Shown here: positions 7,704 through 16,500 of the stretch, piece by piece
Numbering within the stretch: position 1 is the stretch's first letter
How the letters are laid out: every line of letters starts with the position of its first letter
Source of the DNA: an uncultured Prevotellaceae bacterium
GTDB taxonomy: Bacteria > Bacteroidota > Bacteroidia > Bacteroidales > Bacteroidaceae
Assembly: GCA_946415645.1 (NCBI GenBank)
Contig: CAMKTJ010000020.1
Location: forward strand, 1-45,240
Direction: 5' to 3'
DNA length: 45,240 nucleotides
Program-made: the position numbers and the translations under genes
The notes under the pieces: model-generated
Databases searched by the model: none
The model's input: only the letters and a program-made list of their open reading frames with translations
Told to the model about the DNA's origin: nothing

Positions 7704-9920
7704 TTATCTCACCAACTTATAATCCAACTGTTTTCGATAGAGGTCGGCTCTTGCCACCTGTACCTTTATGGCATCTCCCAGGTTATAGCAATGGTGACGG
7801 CTACGACCACGCAGGCGATAGTTCTTCTCGTCGAACTCGTAGTAATCGTCATCCAGGTCGCGTAGAGGTATCATTCCTTCGCACTTGTTCTCATTGATTT
7901 CCACGTAGATACCGAATTCCGTTACACCGCTGATGGTTCCTTCGAAGGTCTCTCCCAGGTGTTCGCTCATAAATTCCACCTGCTTGTACTTGATGCTGGA
8001 GCGTTCTGCCTGAGCAGCTGTCTGCTCCATCTCGCTGCAATGTTCGCAGAGTTCCTCGTACTTGTCCTGATTGGCAGAGCGCCCACCCTGAGCATACTTG
8101 GTCAGGAGACGATGTACCATCAGGTCGGGATACCTACGGATAGGAGAAGTAAAGTGCGTATAGTAGTCGAATGCCAGGCCGTAGTGTCCCACATTGTGTG
8201 TGCTATACTTGGCCTTCATCATGGCTCGAAGGGTTATCATCTCTATCATGTTCTGCTCCTTCTTGCCTTTCACCTCTGTAAGCATGCGGTTCAGGTTCTT
8301 GCTCATCTCACCCTTGGAACCGTTGGTTCTTAGTTTGTAGCCGAACTTGCCCACAAAGTCCGAGAGGTTCATCAGCTTGGCTGGGTCGGGCGATTCATGA
8401 ATACGGTAGGGCAGTACCTTGGGTTTTTGGTTCTTGGGAACCTTCCCTATACTTTCTGCCACCGTACGGTTGGCCAGCAGCATGAATTCCTCCACCAGTT
8501 TATTGGCATCCTTGGCTACCTTGAAATAGACGCTGGTAGGCTTGCCTTTCTCGTCTATCTCGAATCGGACCTCACAGCGGTCAAAGTCGACGGCTCCACC
8601 GGCAAAGCGCTTCTTGCGTAGCTCTTTGGCCAGGCGGTTTAGGGTGATAAGTTCGTTGGCAAAATCTTCTGCAGGAGCCCCCTCTCCGCTCCCCCTTTGG
8701 GGGAGTACCTTGTCGCCGGGATTCTTGTAGTCCTCCTCGCTGGCCTCGTGGTGGTTCTCCAGAACTTCCTGCACCTCCTCGTAGGTAAAGCGACGGTCAC
8801 TCTTGATGACCGTATGCGCCAGGTGCCAGTCTTTTACCTCGGCCTTCTCGTTCATCTTGAAGACAACGCTGTAGGTCAGTTTCTCTTCATTGGGACGGAG
8901 TGAGCAGACGAAGTTGCATAGATGTTCAGGCAACATGGGCACGGTGCGATCTACCAGGTAGACGCTGGTGGAACGCTTCAGTGCTTCCTTATCAATAATA
9001 GAGCCTTCGGTAACGTAGTGACTGACATCGGCAATATGAACGCCAATCTCCCAAAGACCTGCTTTCAGTTGTCTTATGCTCAAGGCATCATCAAAGTCCT
9101 TGGCATCGCGCGGGTCGATGGTAAAAGTCATGACATCACGCATATCCTCTCTGCGTGCAATCTCCTCCTCTGTGATGCCTGGCTTCAGTTTTTCGGCAGC
9201 TTTCTCTACAGCTGCGGGATATACGTATGGAAGTCCGTATTCTGCCAAGATGGCATGCATCTCGGCATTATTCTCGCCGGTCTTACCCAGGATGTCTATC
9301 ACTTTACCTACCGGGTTCTTGGCATTTTCAGGCCATTCCACAATCTTTACAATTGCCTTGTCGCCTGTCTGTCCTTTCTTCAGGTTTGCCTTGGGTATAA
9401 AGATATCATTGGCCAGCGTGCGGTCCTCTGTGAGCAGATAGGCATAGTTCTTGCTAACCTGCAGGGTTCCCACAAACTGTTTCTCGCTGCGTTCCAGAAT
9501 TTCTGTTACGGACGCCTCACGTACATGGTGCTTTCTGCGCGCCAGCATGGTCACCTGAACTTTGTCGCCGTCCATGGCATGCATGCTGTTACGCTCTGCC
9601 ACCAGGATGGGCTCTCCGCCATCCTCTGGCTCAAAGGTATTCTTGCCGTTTGCCTTACGGTGGAAGATACCCTCCATAACTTGCGTTGGGTTGTTCAGGG
9701 TGTAGGAGAAACGAGGTTGCTCCTTGATATAGTCATCCATCAGCAGTACCTCCAGTACATCCATCAGCATCATCTTGGCAGGATGTGTGTTCAGGTGAAG
9801 CTCACGGTAGAGGGTCTTCAGTTCAAATACTTGGGTGGGATTCTCTTCGAACAGGGCAATTACCATCTGTTCCAGGTTCTTTTTCTTGAGGCGACCGCCT
9901 CCGCTTTTTTTCTTTCCCAT
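7704..9920 (-). CDS. rnr: Ribonuclease R (RNB-domain 3'-5' exoribonuclease)
   Basis: A 738-residue processive 3'-5' exoribonuclease for structured RNA. The start chosen is ATG 9920 (MGKKKSGGGRLKKKN), preferred over the in-frame ATG at 9950 because the basic N-terminus is typical. The order is an N-terminal helix-turn-helix-like segment, cold-shock domains (about 80-215), the RNB domain with the metal-binding motif TIDPRDAKDFDDALSI (267-282), then a C-terminal S1 domain (EGTISGVTEFGIYVEINENK). Residues about 401-419 (PGDKVLPQRGSGEGAPAED) look inserted: their DNA contains a CTCCCCC-TTT-GGGGGAG palindrome like the intergenic repeats. It is transcribed from the promoter at 10039-10069, apparently as a single gene. 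Exoribonuclease II is the alternative name, but the length and basic N-terminus favour RNase R. Confidence 0.95.
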   Translation of the reverse strand: MGKKKSGGGRLKKKNLEQMVIALFEENPTQVFELKTLYRELHLNTHPAKMMLMDVLEVLLMDDYIKEQPRFSYTLNNPTQVMEGIFHRKANGKNTFEPEDGGEPILVAERNSMHAMDGDKVQVTMLARRKHHVREASVTEILERSEKQFVGTLQVSKNYAYLLTEDRTLANDIFIPKANLKKGQTGDKAIVKIVEWPENAKNPVGKVIDILGKTGENNAEMHAILAEYGLPYVYPAAVEKAAEKLKPGITEEEIARREDMRDVMTFTIDPRDAKDFDDALSIRQLKAGLWEIGVHIADVSHYVTEGSIIDKEALKRSTSVYLVDRTVPMLPEHLCNFVCSLRPNEEKLTYSVVFKMNEKAEVKDWHLAHTVIKSDRRFTYEEVQEVLENHHEASEEDYKNPGDKVLPQRGSGEGAPAEDFANELITLNRLAKELRKKRFAGGAVDFDRCEVRFEIDEKGKPTSVYFKVAKDANKLVEEFMLLANRTVAESIGKVPKNQKPKVLPYRIHESPDPAKLMNLSDFVGKFGYKLRTNGSKGEMSKNLNRMLTEVKGKKEQNMIEMITLRAMMKAKYSTHNVGHYGLAFDYYTHFTSPIRRYPDLMVHRLLTKYAQGGRSANQDKYEELCEHCSEMEQTAAQAERSSIKYKQVEFMSEHLGETFEGTISGVTEFGIYVEINENKCEGMIPLRDLDDDYYEFDEKNYRLRGRSRHHCYNLGDAIKVQVARADLYRKQLDYKLVR
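8674..8706. repeat. Intergenic-type GC palindrome embedded in rnr
   Basis: CTCCCCCTTTGGGGGAG (8689-8705) is a perfect 7-base stem with a 3-base loop, flanked by AGCCCCCTCTCCG. The same style of C-run/G-run palindrome occurs next to stop codons elsewhere in the window, but here it sits in frame inside a housekeeping gene and adds roughly a dozen to twenty residues. Confidence 0.6.
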
Positions 9921-10038
9921 GATTATAATTTCTTTTAGGGGCAGGGGCAAGAGGACTGTTATGCCGTTTCTCTACTAGCGAAAGGCCGTTTCTCTTGCTC
10001 TTTACCTCATGTACCTTGTTTTCAAATTATTTTCCTTG

Positions 10039-10069
10039 CAAAGATAGGAAGATTTTTGCTTGTTCCAAA
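10039..10069 (-). promoter_or_regulatory. Bacteroidetes promoter of rnr
   Basis: On the minus strand TTTG (10069-10066), a 19-base spacer and TATCTTTG (10046-10039) match the consensus. The implied leader is about 110 bases and contains a direct repeat GCCGTTTCTCT (9963-9973 and 9985-9995). Confidence 0.7.
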
Positions 10070-10086
10070 AAAATAAATTATTTTTG
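10055..10086 (+). promoter_or_regulatory. Bacteroidetes promoter of the CotH-protein gene
   Basis: TTTG (10055-10058), a 20-base spacer and TATTTTTG (10079-10086) match the consensus. Its elements interleave with those of the rnr promoter on the other strand. The position favours translation from ATG 10143. Confidence 0.7.
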
Positions 10087-10142
10087 CGTCCGAAATAAAA
10101 GAGAGCGGGTCCAAAAACTTGCTTGAAGAGCTTATTTTTAAT

Positions 10143-13100
10143 ATGAATTTAAGAAATCTACTGATAGTAACATTTGCATTAGTTTTATCTAATAATAATG
10201 TTTGCGCATACAACGAAGATGTTGACCAACTTCTGGAAGGTACATTGATTTATTCAGGTAATGGATCGAATGCAGGATATGCTTTCGATGATGATCCTAC
10301 CACATACTATACTGCTATGTCGCGTGACTTGCAATGGATTGGTCTTGATTTGGGCGAACCCCATGTCATCACCCGTGTTGAATACATGCCTACGCCCAGT
10401 ACCCAAGGTCGTGATCGCATGGTGCTGAGCCTTTTTGAGGGAGCCAACAGTCCCGACTTCATGGATGCCGTACCCCTTTATCTTATCAGTGAGCGCCCTG
10501 GCAAAGATGTTTTCACAGGAGCGGATGTCAATGTCAGTCGTGGTTTCCGATATATACGCTACGTAGGCGGAACAGGCTCATTCTGTAATGTTGCGGAATT
10601 AAGGTTCTATGGTCATGCCGGCGAGGGTGACGACAGCCAATTTTATCAGATAACCAATTTGCCTACGCTCAGCATTCATGTCCAGGATAATGCCATGCCC
10701 ACTGAGCGTGGCGAGGATTTTGAATCGCAGTCAGTACTGATATACAACGATGGCAAGATGTTGCAGGAATATCCTATCCTGTTCCGCGTAAGAGGTAATT
10801 ATTCCGCTACGCACGAGAACAAGGCTTTCCGTATGAAGTACAATGACGGCAAGAGCCACCATGTAATGAAGGGAGCAGAAAACGAGTCGCCAGTGAAAGC
10901 CAAGAAGTGGGTGCTTATCAATAGCTATCGGGACAAGACTCTGATGCGCAATCCCGTGGCCTGGGCCATGTCCAAGCGTGCTGAGATGAAGTGGACACCC
11001 TGGAGCCAGGTTGTTGACCTTGTTGTCAATGGCGACTACCGCGGTACTTATACGTTGGCAGACCATGTGGATGTTCATTCTGGTCGTATTGAGATCACAG
11101 AGATGACCGAGAATGATGTGGATGATGAGTCCATCACCGGTGGTTATTATGTAGAGGTAGATAACAATGCTTATCGCGAACCTTATAATTTTACCTCTTA
11201 TTACGGCAATCCTATTTCTATCCATGATCCTGATGAGGATATTATGCAACCTGAACAGTTCGGGTATATCCAGGATGCCTGGAACAACATGGAGAGTGTT
11301 GTCTATAGTCCCAACTATACTGACCCGGAGAAAGGCACCCGTTCTGTTCTGGATCTTGAGACCTTCCTCAGACACTTCCTTACCAGCGAGTTCAATGGTA
11401 ACACAGATATGCTTTGTCAGGTCTTCCTGTATAAGGAACGTGGCGATGACCATTTCTATGTGGGGCCTGTGTGGGATGCAGACCTTGCCCTCGAGAATGA
11501 CCAGACTACCTATCCTGCCAATCAGCGTATGGATTGGACATACAAAGTGCGTGATACAGGAAACTGGTCAGACTTTGTGGGCCGTGTGCTTTCCGATCCA
11601 TCAGTCTTTTCCAAGCTTCAGACTATGTGGGCAAAACTTCGCATGAAAGGATCTTTTGAACCTAAGGACGTTGCGGCAGACGTTGATTCTCTGCGCAGAG
11701 AGATTAGTTCTTCTGCCCGTTTGAATTTTATCCGTTGGCCATATCTTAACCAATGGCTTTCACTCAACCCTGTGGTTCCCGGTTCATGGGATAAGGAGGT
11801 GGATCGTGTACGCGACTTTGTATATAACCGTGTTGAGTGGATGGATCAGATGCTTTCGTATGGCGAGCTGAAACAACTGAACGGAACTTACCAGATTAAC
11901 ACAGCCTATGATCTGTGTGAATTTGCCCGGATTGTCAATAGTGGTCAGACAACTGCAAATGCTGTCCTCAATGCCGATATCGACATGGAAGGACTCGAGG
12001 AATACTTTGCACCAATCGGAAATATCAAGAAACAGTATGCCGGTAAGTTTAATGGTAATGGTCATACTATCAGTAATCTGAATATTACGGGGAAAGACAA
12101 TGTCGGTCTCTTTGGCATGGTAGGCCCCGGTGCTGAGATACAGAATCTGAATCTTGATGCTACATGCTCGGTTTCAGGAGCGAACTACGTTGCTGGTCTG
12201 ATTGGATTTGCGCGTTCTGGTAAGGTAACGATCAAGAAGTGCAGCACAGCCGCTACTGTTACTGCAACGGGCGGGTATGCAGCCGGTTTCATAGGATTCG
12301 CTCGTGCATTGGCAACTGTTTATGTGCAGGATTCTTATAATCTGGGCAGGATACAGGCCGACAGCATGGCTGCAGCCATTGTTGCGCCTTCTGCAGGATA
12401 TGTATTTGTTACAGATTGCTATAATGCCGGTAAGGTTTCCGGTTCTGTCCAGGGTAGGGAATTTGCCTATGCAGATAATCCAGCTTCTCTGCAGAATTGT
12501 TATGATGCCTATTCTCATCAAGTGGAGTTTGTTACCCCCGTCGATGTTAAGTCAGGTGCCCTCTGTTATCTGTTGAATACTGGTAATGGCAATACCTTGT
12601 GGTATCAGAATATTGATAATGGAAGAAAGATTGACGGACATCCTGTTCTGAAGACTTCAAGTGGCATGGTTTATAACATAGATGGTATATATACTAACAA
12701 CACAGAGAAGGTGAAGCTAAGTAAGTACCGTTATTATAAATGGGAAGTCTTTGGTATAAATGATGGTAAGAGCGGTACCATTCAGTTTGCTGAGTTCGAT
12801 ATTCTTGACGAAAAAGGTATAGATTATCCCGACCTTGTTATATATAAGGGTACAGAGAGCAGTATCTCCAACCATAATTGGCCTGATGCAGGCGACAATA
12901 GTGTGTACACCAAGTACTGTTCTTACTTCAGTAATTCTGCTTATTTCCTCTTTGATGCACAAGAGGCCGTTATGCCCTATGGCTATCGTATATATACGGC
13001 AAACGATACAAGATATTATCCTGGCCGTAACCCCGATACATGGAAGTTGTACGGTAGCAATACCTATTCTGATGACCCCGATGATGTTTGTTGGGTTCTG

Positions 13101-13379
13101 ATAGACGAGCAGGTTAACGATGGTACATTAGGTCCCTCTAACTATACTGCTTATGATTTCCAGATAGCGGCAGGGGATACGGAGACAGGTGTAGACAGAT
13201 CCACCCCCGCCCCCTCCCGTAATGGAGGAGAGATATACGACCTTGCTGGTCGTAAGGTGCAAGGAGCAAGGAGCAAGGGGCAAGAGGATTCTTCAATGTT
13301 CAATGTTCAATGTTCAATGTTCAATGGACTTAAGAAGGGAATCTACATTGTGAATGGCAAGAAGGTAATGTATAGATAA
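10143..13379 (+). CDS. CotH kinase family protein with discoidin and GLUG domains and a C-terminal sorting motif
   Basis: The product is 1078 residues from ATG 10143 (MNLRNLLIVTFALVLSNNN, signal peptide); an upstream in-frame ATG at 10119 would spoil the signal. An F5/8 type C (discoidin) domain covers about residues 20-160. A CotH kinase-like domain covers about 175-555, with DYRGTYTLADHVD and the metal-site motif VGPVWDADLALEND near 440. GLUG-type beta-helix repeats lie at about 580-790 (KFNGNGHTISNLNITGKDN, VGLFG), followed by a second discoidin-like region to about 1020. The C-terminus has the type IX-like sorting motif EIYDLAGRKV...LKKGIYIVNGKKVMYR, split by about 22 residues encoded by two arrays of heptamers. 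CotH proteins are atypical kinases; the substrate here is unknown. Export by the T9SS is inferred. Confidence 0.85.
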   Translation: MNLRNLLIVTFALVLSNNNVCAYNEDVDQLLEGTLIYSGNGSNAGYAFDDDPTTYYTAMSRDLQWIGLDLGEPHVITRVEYMPTPSTQGRDRMVLSLFEGANSPDFMDAVPLYLISERPGKDVFTGADVNVSRGFRYIRYVGGTGSFCNVAELRFYGHAGEGDDSQFYQITNLPTLSIHVQDNAMPTERGEDFESQSVLIYNDGKMLQEYPILFRVRGNYSATHENKAFRMKYNDGKSHHVMKGAENESPVKAKKWVLINSYRDKTLMRNPVAWAMSKRAEMKWTPWSQVVDLVVNGDYRGTYTLADHVDVHSGRIEITEMTENDVDDESITGGYYVEVDNNAYREPYNFTSYYGNPISIHDPDEDIMQPEQFGYIQDAWNNMESVVYSPNYTDPEKGTRSVLDLETFLRHFLTSEFNGNTDMLCQVFLYKERGDDHFYVGPVWDADLALENDQTTYPANQRMDWTYKVRDTGNWSDFVGRVLSDPSVFSKLQTMWAKLRMKGSFEPKDVAADVDSLRREISSSARLNFIRWPYLNQWLSLNPVVPGSWDKEVDRVRDFVYNRVEWMDQMLSYGELKQLNGTYQINTAYDLCEFARIVNSGQTTANAVLNADIDMEGLEEYFAPIGNIKKQYAGKFNGNGHTISNLNITGKDNVGLFGMVGPGAEIQNLNLDATCSVSGANYVAGLIGFARSGKVTIKKCSTAATVTATGGYAAGFIGFARALATVYVQDSYNLGRIQADSMAAAIVAPSAGYVFVTDCYNAGKVSGSVQGREFAYADNPASLQNCYDAYSHQVEFVTPVDVKSGALCYLLNTGNGNTLWYQNIDNGRKIDGHPVLKTSSGMVYNIDGIYTNNTEKVKLSKYRYYKWEVFGINDGKSGTIQFAEFDILDEKGIDYPDLVIYKGTESSISNHNWPDAGDNSVYTKYCSYFSNSAYFLFDAQEAVMPYGYRIYTANDTRYYPGRNPDTWKLYGSNTYSDDPDDVCWVLIDEQVNDGTLGPSNYTAYDFQIAAGDTETGVDRSTPAPSRNGGEIYDLAGRKVQGARSKGQEDSSMFNVQCSMFNGLKKGIYIVNGKKVMYR
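13201..13232. repeat. GC-rich repeat inside the CotH-protein gene
   Basis: CCACCCCCGCCCCCTCCC followed by GTAATGGAGGAGAG has the same composition as the intergenic stop-associated repeats. It encodes STPAPSRNGG just before the sorting motif. Confidence 0.45.
13259..13326 (+). repeat. Two heptanucleotide tandem arrays inside the sorting signal
   Basis: Four units of GCAAGGA and variants (13259-13286) are followed, after five bases, by five exact units of TTCAATG (13292-13326). They encode QGARSKGQEDSSMFNVQCSM, which separates the two halves of the C-terminal motif. Seven is not a multiple of three, so gain or loss of one unit shifts the frame before KKGIYIVNGKKV. Confidence 0.85.
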
Positions 13380-13473
13380 AGCGTAAGAGTGCAAGTGTGC
13401 TTTGCATGGTTAAATAATGTTAAACGACAGGATAAAAGCATATAAATATGGTTAATGTCTGATGCAAATTTCC

Positions 13474-13481
13474 TATTTTTG
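13474..13481 (+). promoter_or_regulatory. Possible -7 element for the dockerin-protein gene
   Basis: TATTTTTG fits TAnnTTTG about 105 bases before the start codon, but no TTTG is found 19-21 bases upstream (the nearest is TATG at 13447-13450). The leader contains a GTGCA-AAA-TGCAC hairpin (13492-13504). Confidence 0.4.
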
Positions 13482-13586
13482 TATGCTTTTCGTGCAAAAT
13501 GCACTTAAAAAGGATGTATATTTTAGGTATAGAAATAAGAAAAATGATATAATTTAACTTTATTATTAACTAAAAACCAAAAAGCG

Positions 13587-16500
13587 ATGAAAAGATTTAC
13601 TCTTAAACGCGTGACGCTCGCTTTGGCTGCATCTCTGATGATGTTGTCCAGCCAGAGTGTTATGGCTCAGTATTTCAAACTCACGGCTATTGACGGTATG
13701 CTATCCTACGGCCAGACGGACGTTTCTCATGGAGAATCGTACGCCAAGTTGGTCGATGCTAGTATCAGTACCAAATGGGGCGGGTGGTTTGATAAGTCTC
13801 TTGAAGACGAGAAAGCTTGGCCAATTAATCAAAATGGGTCTGCCAACAAGATGTACATTATTGTTAAGACAGACGAGCCTGTAGTTCCCGATTTTTATTT
13901 CCTGGTTACAGGTAATGATACGGGTAAAAACCCCGGTCGTAACTGGAAGTCATGGAAAATCTTTGGCGGTAACTTCGAGAGTGATGATCAGGCAGTCCGT
14001 GATGTAGAGAACTACACGGGTTGGACCTTGATTGATGACAAGCAAAACGAGCCCTTGCCTGCCCAGAACTTCGGTATAGCTAACTTGCAGTTCGAAGAGG
14101 CTGACGGTAAGACTGCCTACAAGTACTTCTGGATTGAAATTGAGGAGTCTGTTGCAGGTTCAGAGATTTATCTCCAGATGGCTGAGTGGGGTCTTGGTAC
14201 CTATGCAGGACTCGAGAAATATCTTGAGGACTTGGCTAGCCAGACAACAACAACAGACCAACCTATTAAATATTACCCCATTTCCGGTGACAGAATGGGC
14301 GACGGAAGCGGTGAATGTCTGGAAAAACTCTTCGACGGTGATATTAATACCAAGTGGGGTAACGGTCTGACAGCAAAGAAGTTTGGCGAGACTAAGAATG
14401 GTGCTCACTTCATTGTGAAGGCTTCTCGTTCTATAGCTCCTACCTATTACAAGCTTGTAACAGGTACAGACAATGCCAGCTGGAATCATCGTAACTGGAA
14501 GAACTGGCAGATTTATGGTATTGCCGAAGCTGATGTAGAGGATGGCAAGCCCACCCGTGAGTCAGACAAGTGGGTGATGCTTGACAGGAAGACAGATGTC
14601 AGCGAGGAGGTATTGCCTGACAAGAACTGTTACGCTGTTTATTTCTCACTTTCAGAGGAGAATACAACTGCCTACAAGTACTTCAAGGTTGAGATTGACG
14701 AAACCATGAATGGTTCCGGATATATGCAGATGAGTGAGTTCGAACTTGGTGACGAATATACCTTCGCTCTCGAAAAGCCTTCAGTACTTACCGCTGTTGG
14801 AGAATCTTTTGATCCTGATGCATTTGCTGAGAAGGCATTGCTTGATCAGGCTTCAAATCTCTATGAGAACATGAAGACAACTACAGATGTTGTTGCATTC
14901 TTCGGAATGAACGAAACCGTTAATTCATTGTTCGATAAGATTAATGCCTCTGCAAAGAGCTATGACAAATTGGTTGAAACACGCAAGCAGGTGTTAAGTG
15001 GAATTGCTGCAGGCAGCCTGAAGGATGCTGCTGTTGCTTATTTGACAACTTGGGCTGACGATGTAAATGCTGTTGCTCCCGGAGAAGAATACCCCGTAGG
15101 TAACTATGCATATCTTAAGGTTAACCGCCAGATTACTGGTGAGGAAGCAACTGTAGAATACAAGCGTATTTCTGCATATATGCTCAATAACGAGAAGAAT
15201 CCCGATGATGCTCTCTACCCAACTTATGAGTTCGTTAGAGGTACTGACAACTCAGACAACTGGGGTGATAGTCCTATAGAATACCTTATTGATGGTGATC
15301 GCGATAAAACTAAGTGGGGTACTGGTACCGGAAAGGATCGCTACATCATCTTCAAGACAGATACGCCTATCAGACCCACATACTATGGTCTTGTTACCGG
15401 TTGGGATACTAATAGTTATCCTGATCGTAACTGGAAGAACTGGAAGATCTGGGGTGCCAACTTCGCTTCTGACGACGAGGCCACCAAGGATGCTGACGGA
15501 TGGGTTCTGATCGACAACAAGCAGAATGTCGGTACAGACATCCTGAAGACTACCAATCTGTTTGAGAGCTATATCTATCTCTCTGAGGGTTGTGCAGAGC
15601 CTTATCAGTATTTCAAGATCGAGGTTTACCACTCTGGTGGTATGCAGATGAATGAGTTCTCATTCTACAACACAGCTAACATGTTTGAGTATCGTGAAGG
15701 ATATGTTGCCCAGTTTGAGGACTACGATCCCGAAGAAAAACCCGCATATAGAGGCTTAACCGATGCTTACAAGGCTAAATACGAGGAACTGAAGAATACA
15801 GTCTATGCACCTGATGTATTGAACTTCAAGTACCAGTTGGAAGACCTGCAGAAGGAGATTGCAGCCTCTGCCGAGTTGTACCACAAGTATGACAGCGTAT
15901 TTACAATATTTAAGGGTCTTGAAATTGAGTCAAAGACCTATGGCCAATGGCATGCAGATTATATCAGCGAGAACATTGCTCCTAATGCTAAGTTCATAAA
16001 CGGTACGAACCAATACATTATGGAGAACTGTCAGCTTAATGATGAGGGTATCAAGGCTGAGACAACATATCTGGAGAGAATCATCAATTCAGTTCAGAAG
16101 AACCTGTACATCCTCTTGGACGGTCATACTGTTGGCCAGTGGGGTGATGGCTTCTATGGTAACCTCATTGATGGTATTGCCCAGAATACCACAAAGAAGG
16201 AGAAAGATCCTGAAACAGGCGAGGAGAAGGAAGTTGAGGTTAAGGCTACCAAGTGGGGCGGCCAGGCTGATCCTGCGGGTGATACCTATATCATCTTCCG
16301 TACATTTGATCCCGTTAATCCATTCTTCTATACTCTGACCACAGGTAACGATACAGGTAGTTATCCCGATCGTAACTGGGGTACCTGGTACATCTACGGT
16401 GCTAACTTCGAGGGTGATGCCCAGGCTACTAAGGATGCTGATGGATGGGTACTTGTTGACGAAAGAGTAGATGTAAAGCAGGATCGTTTGCATCCCGTAA

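Noticed and set aside
8922..9938. 338-codon plus-strand frame antisense to rnr
   Set aside because: It lies entirely opposite the strongly supported RNase R gene, and its translation shows no domain, signal or family pattern.
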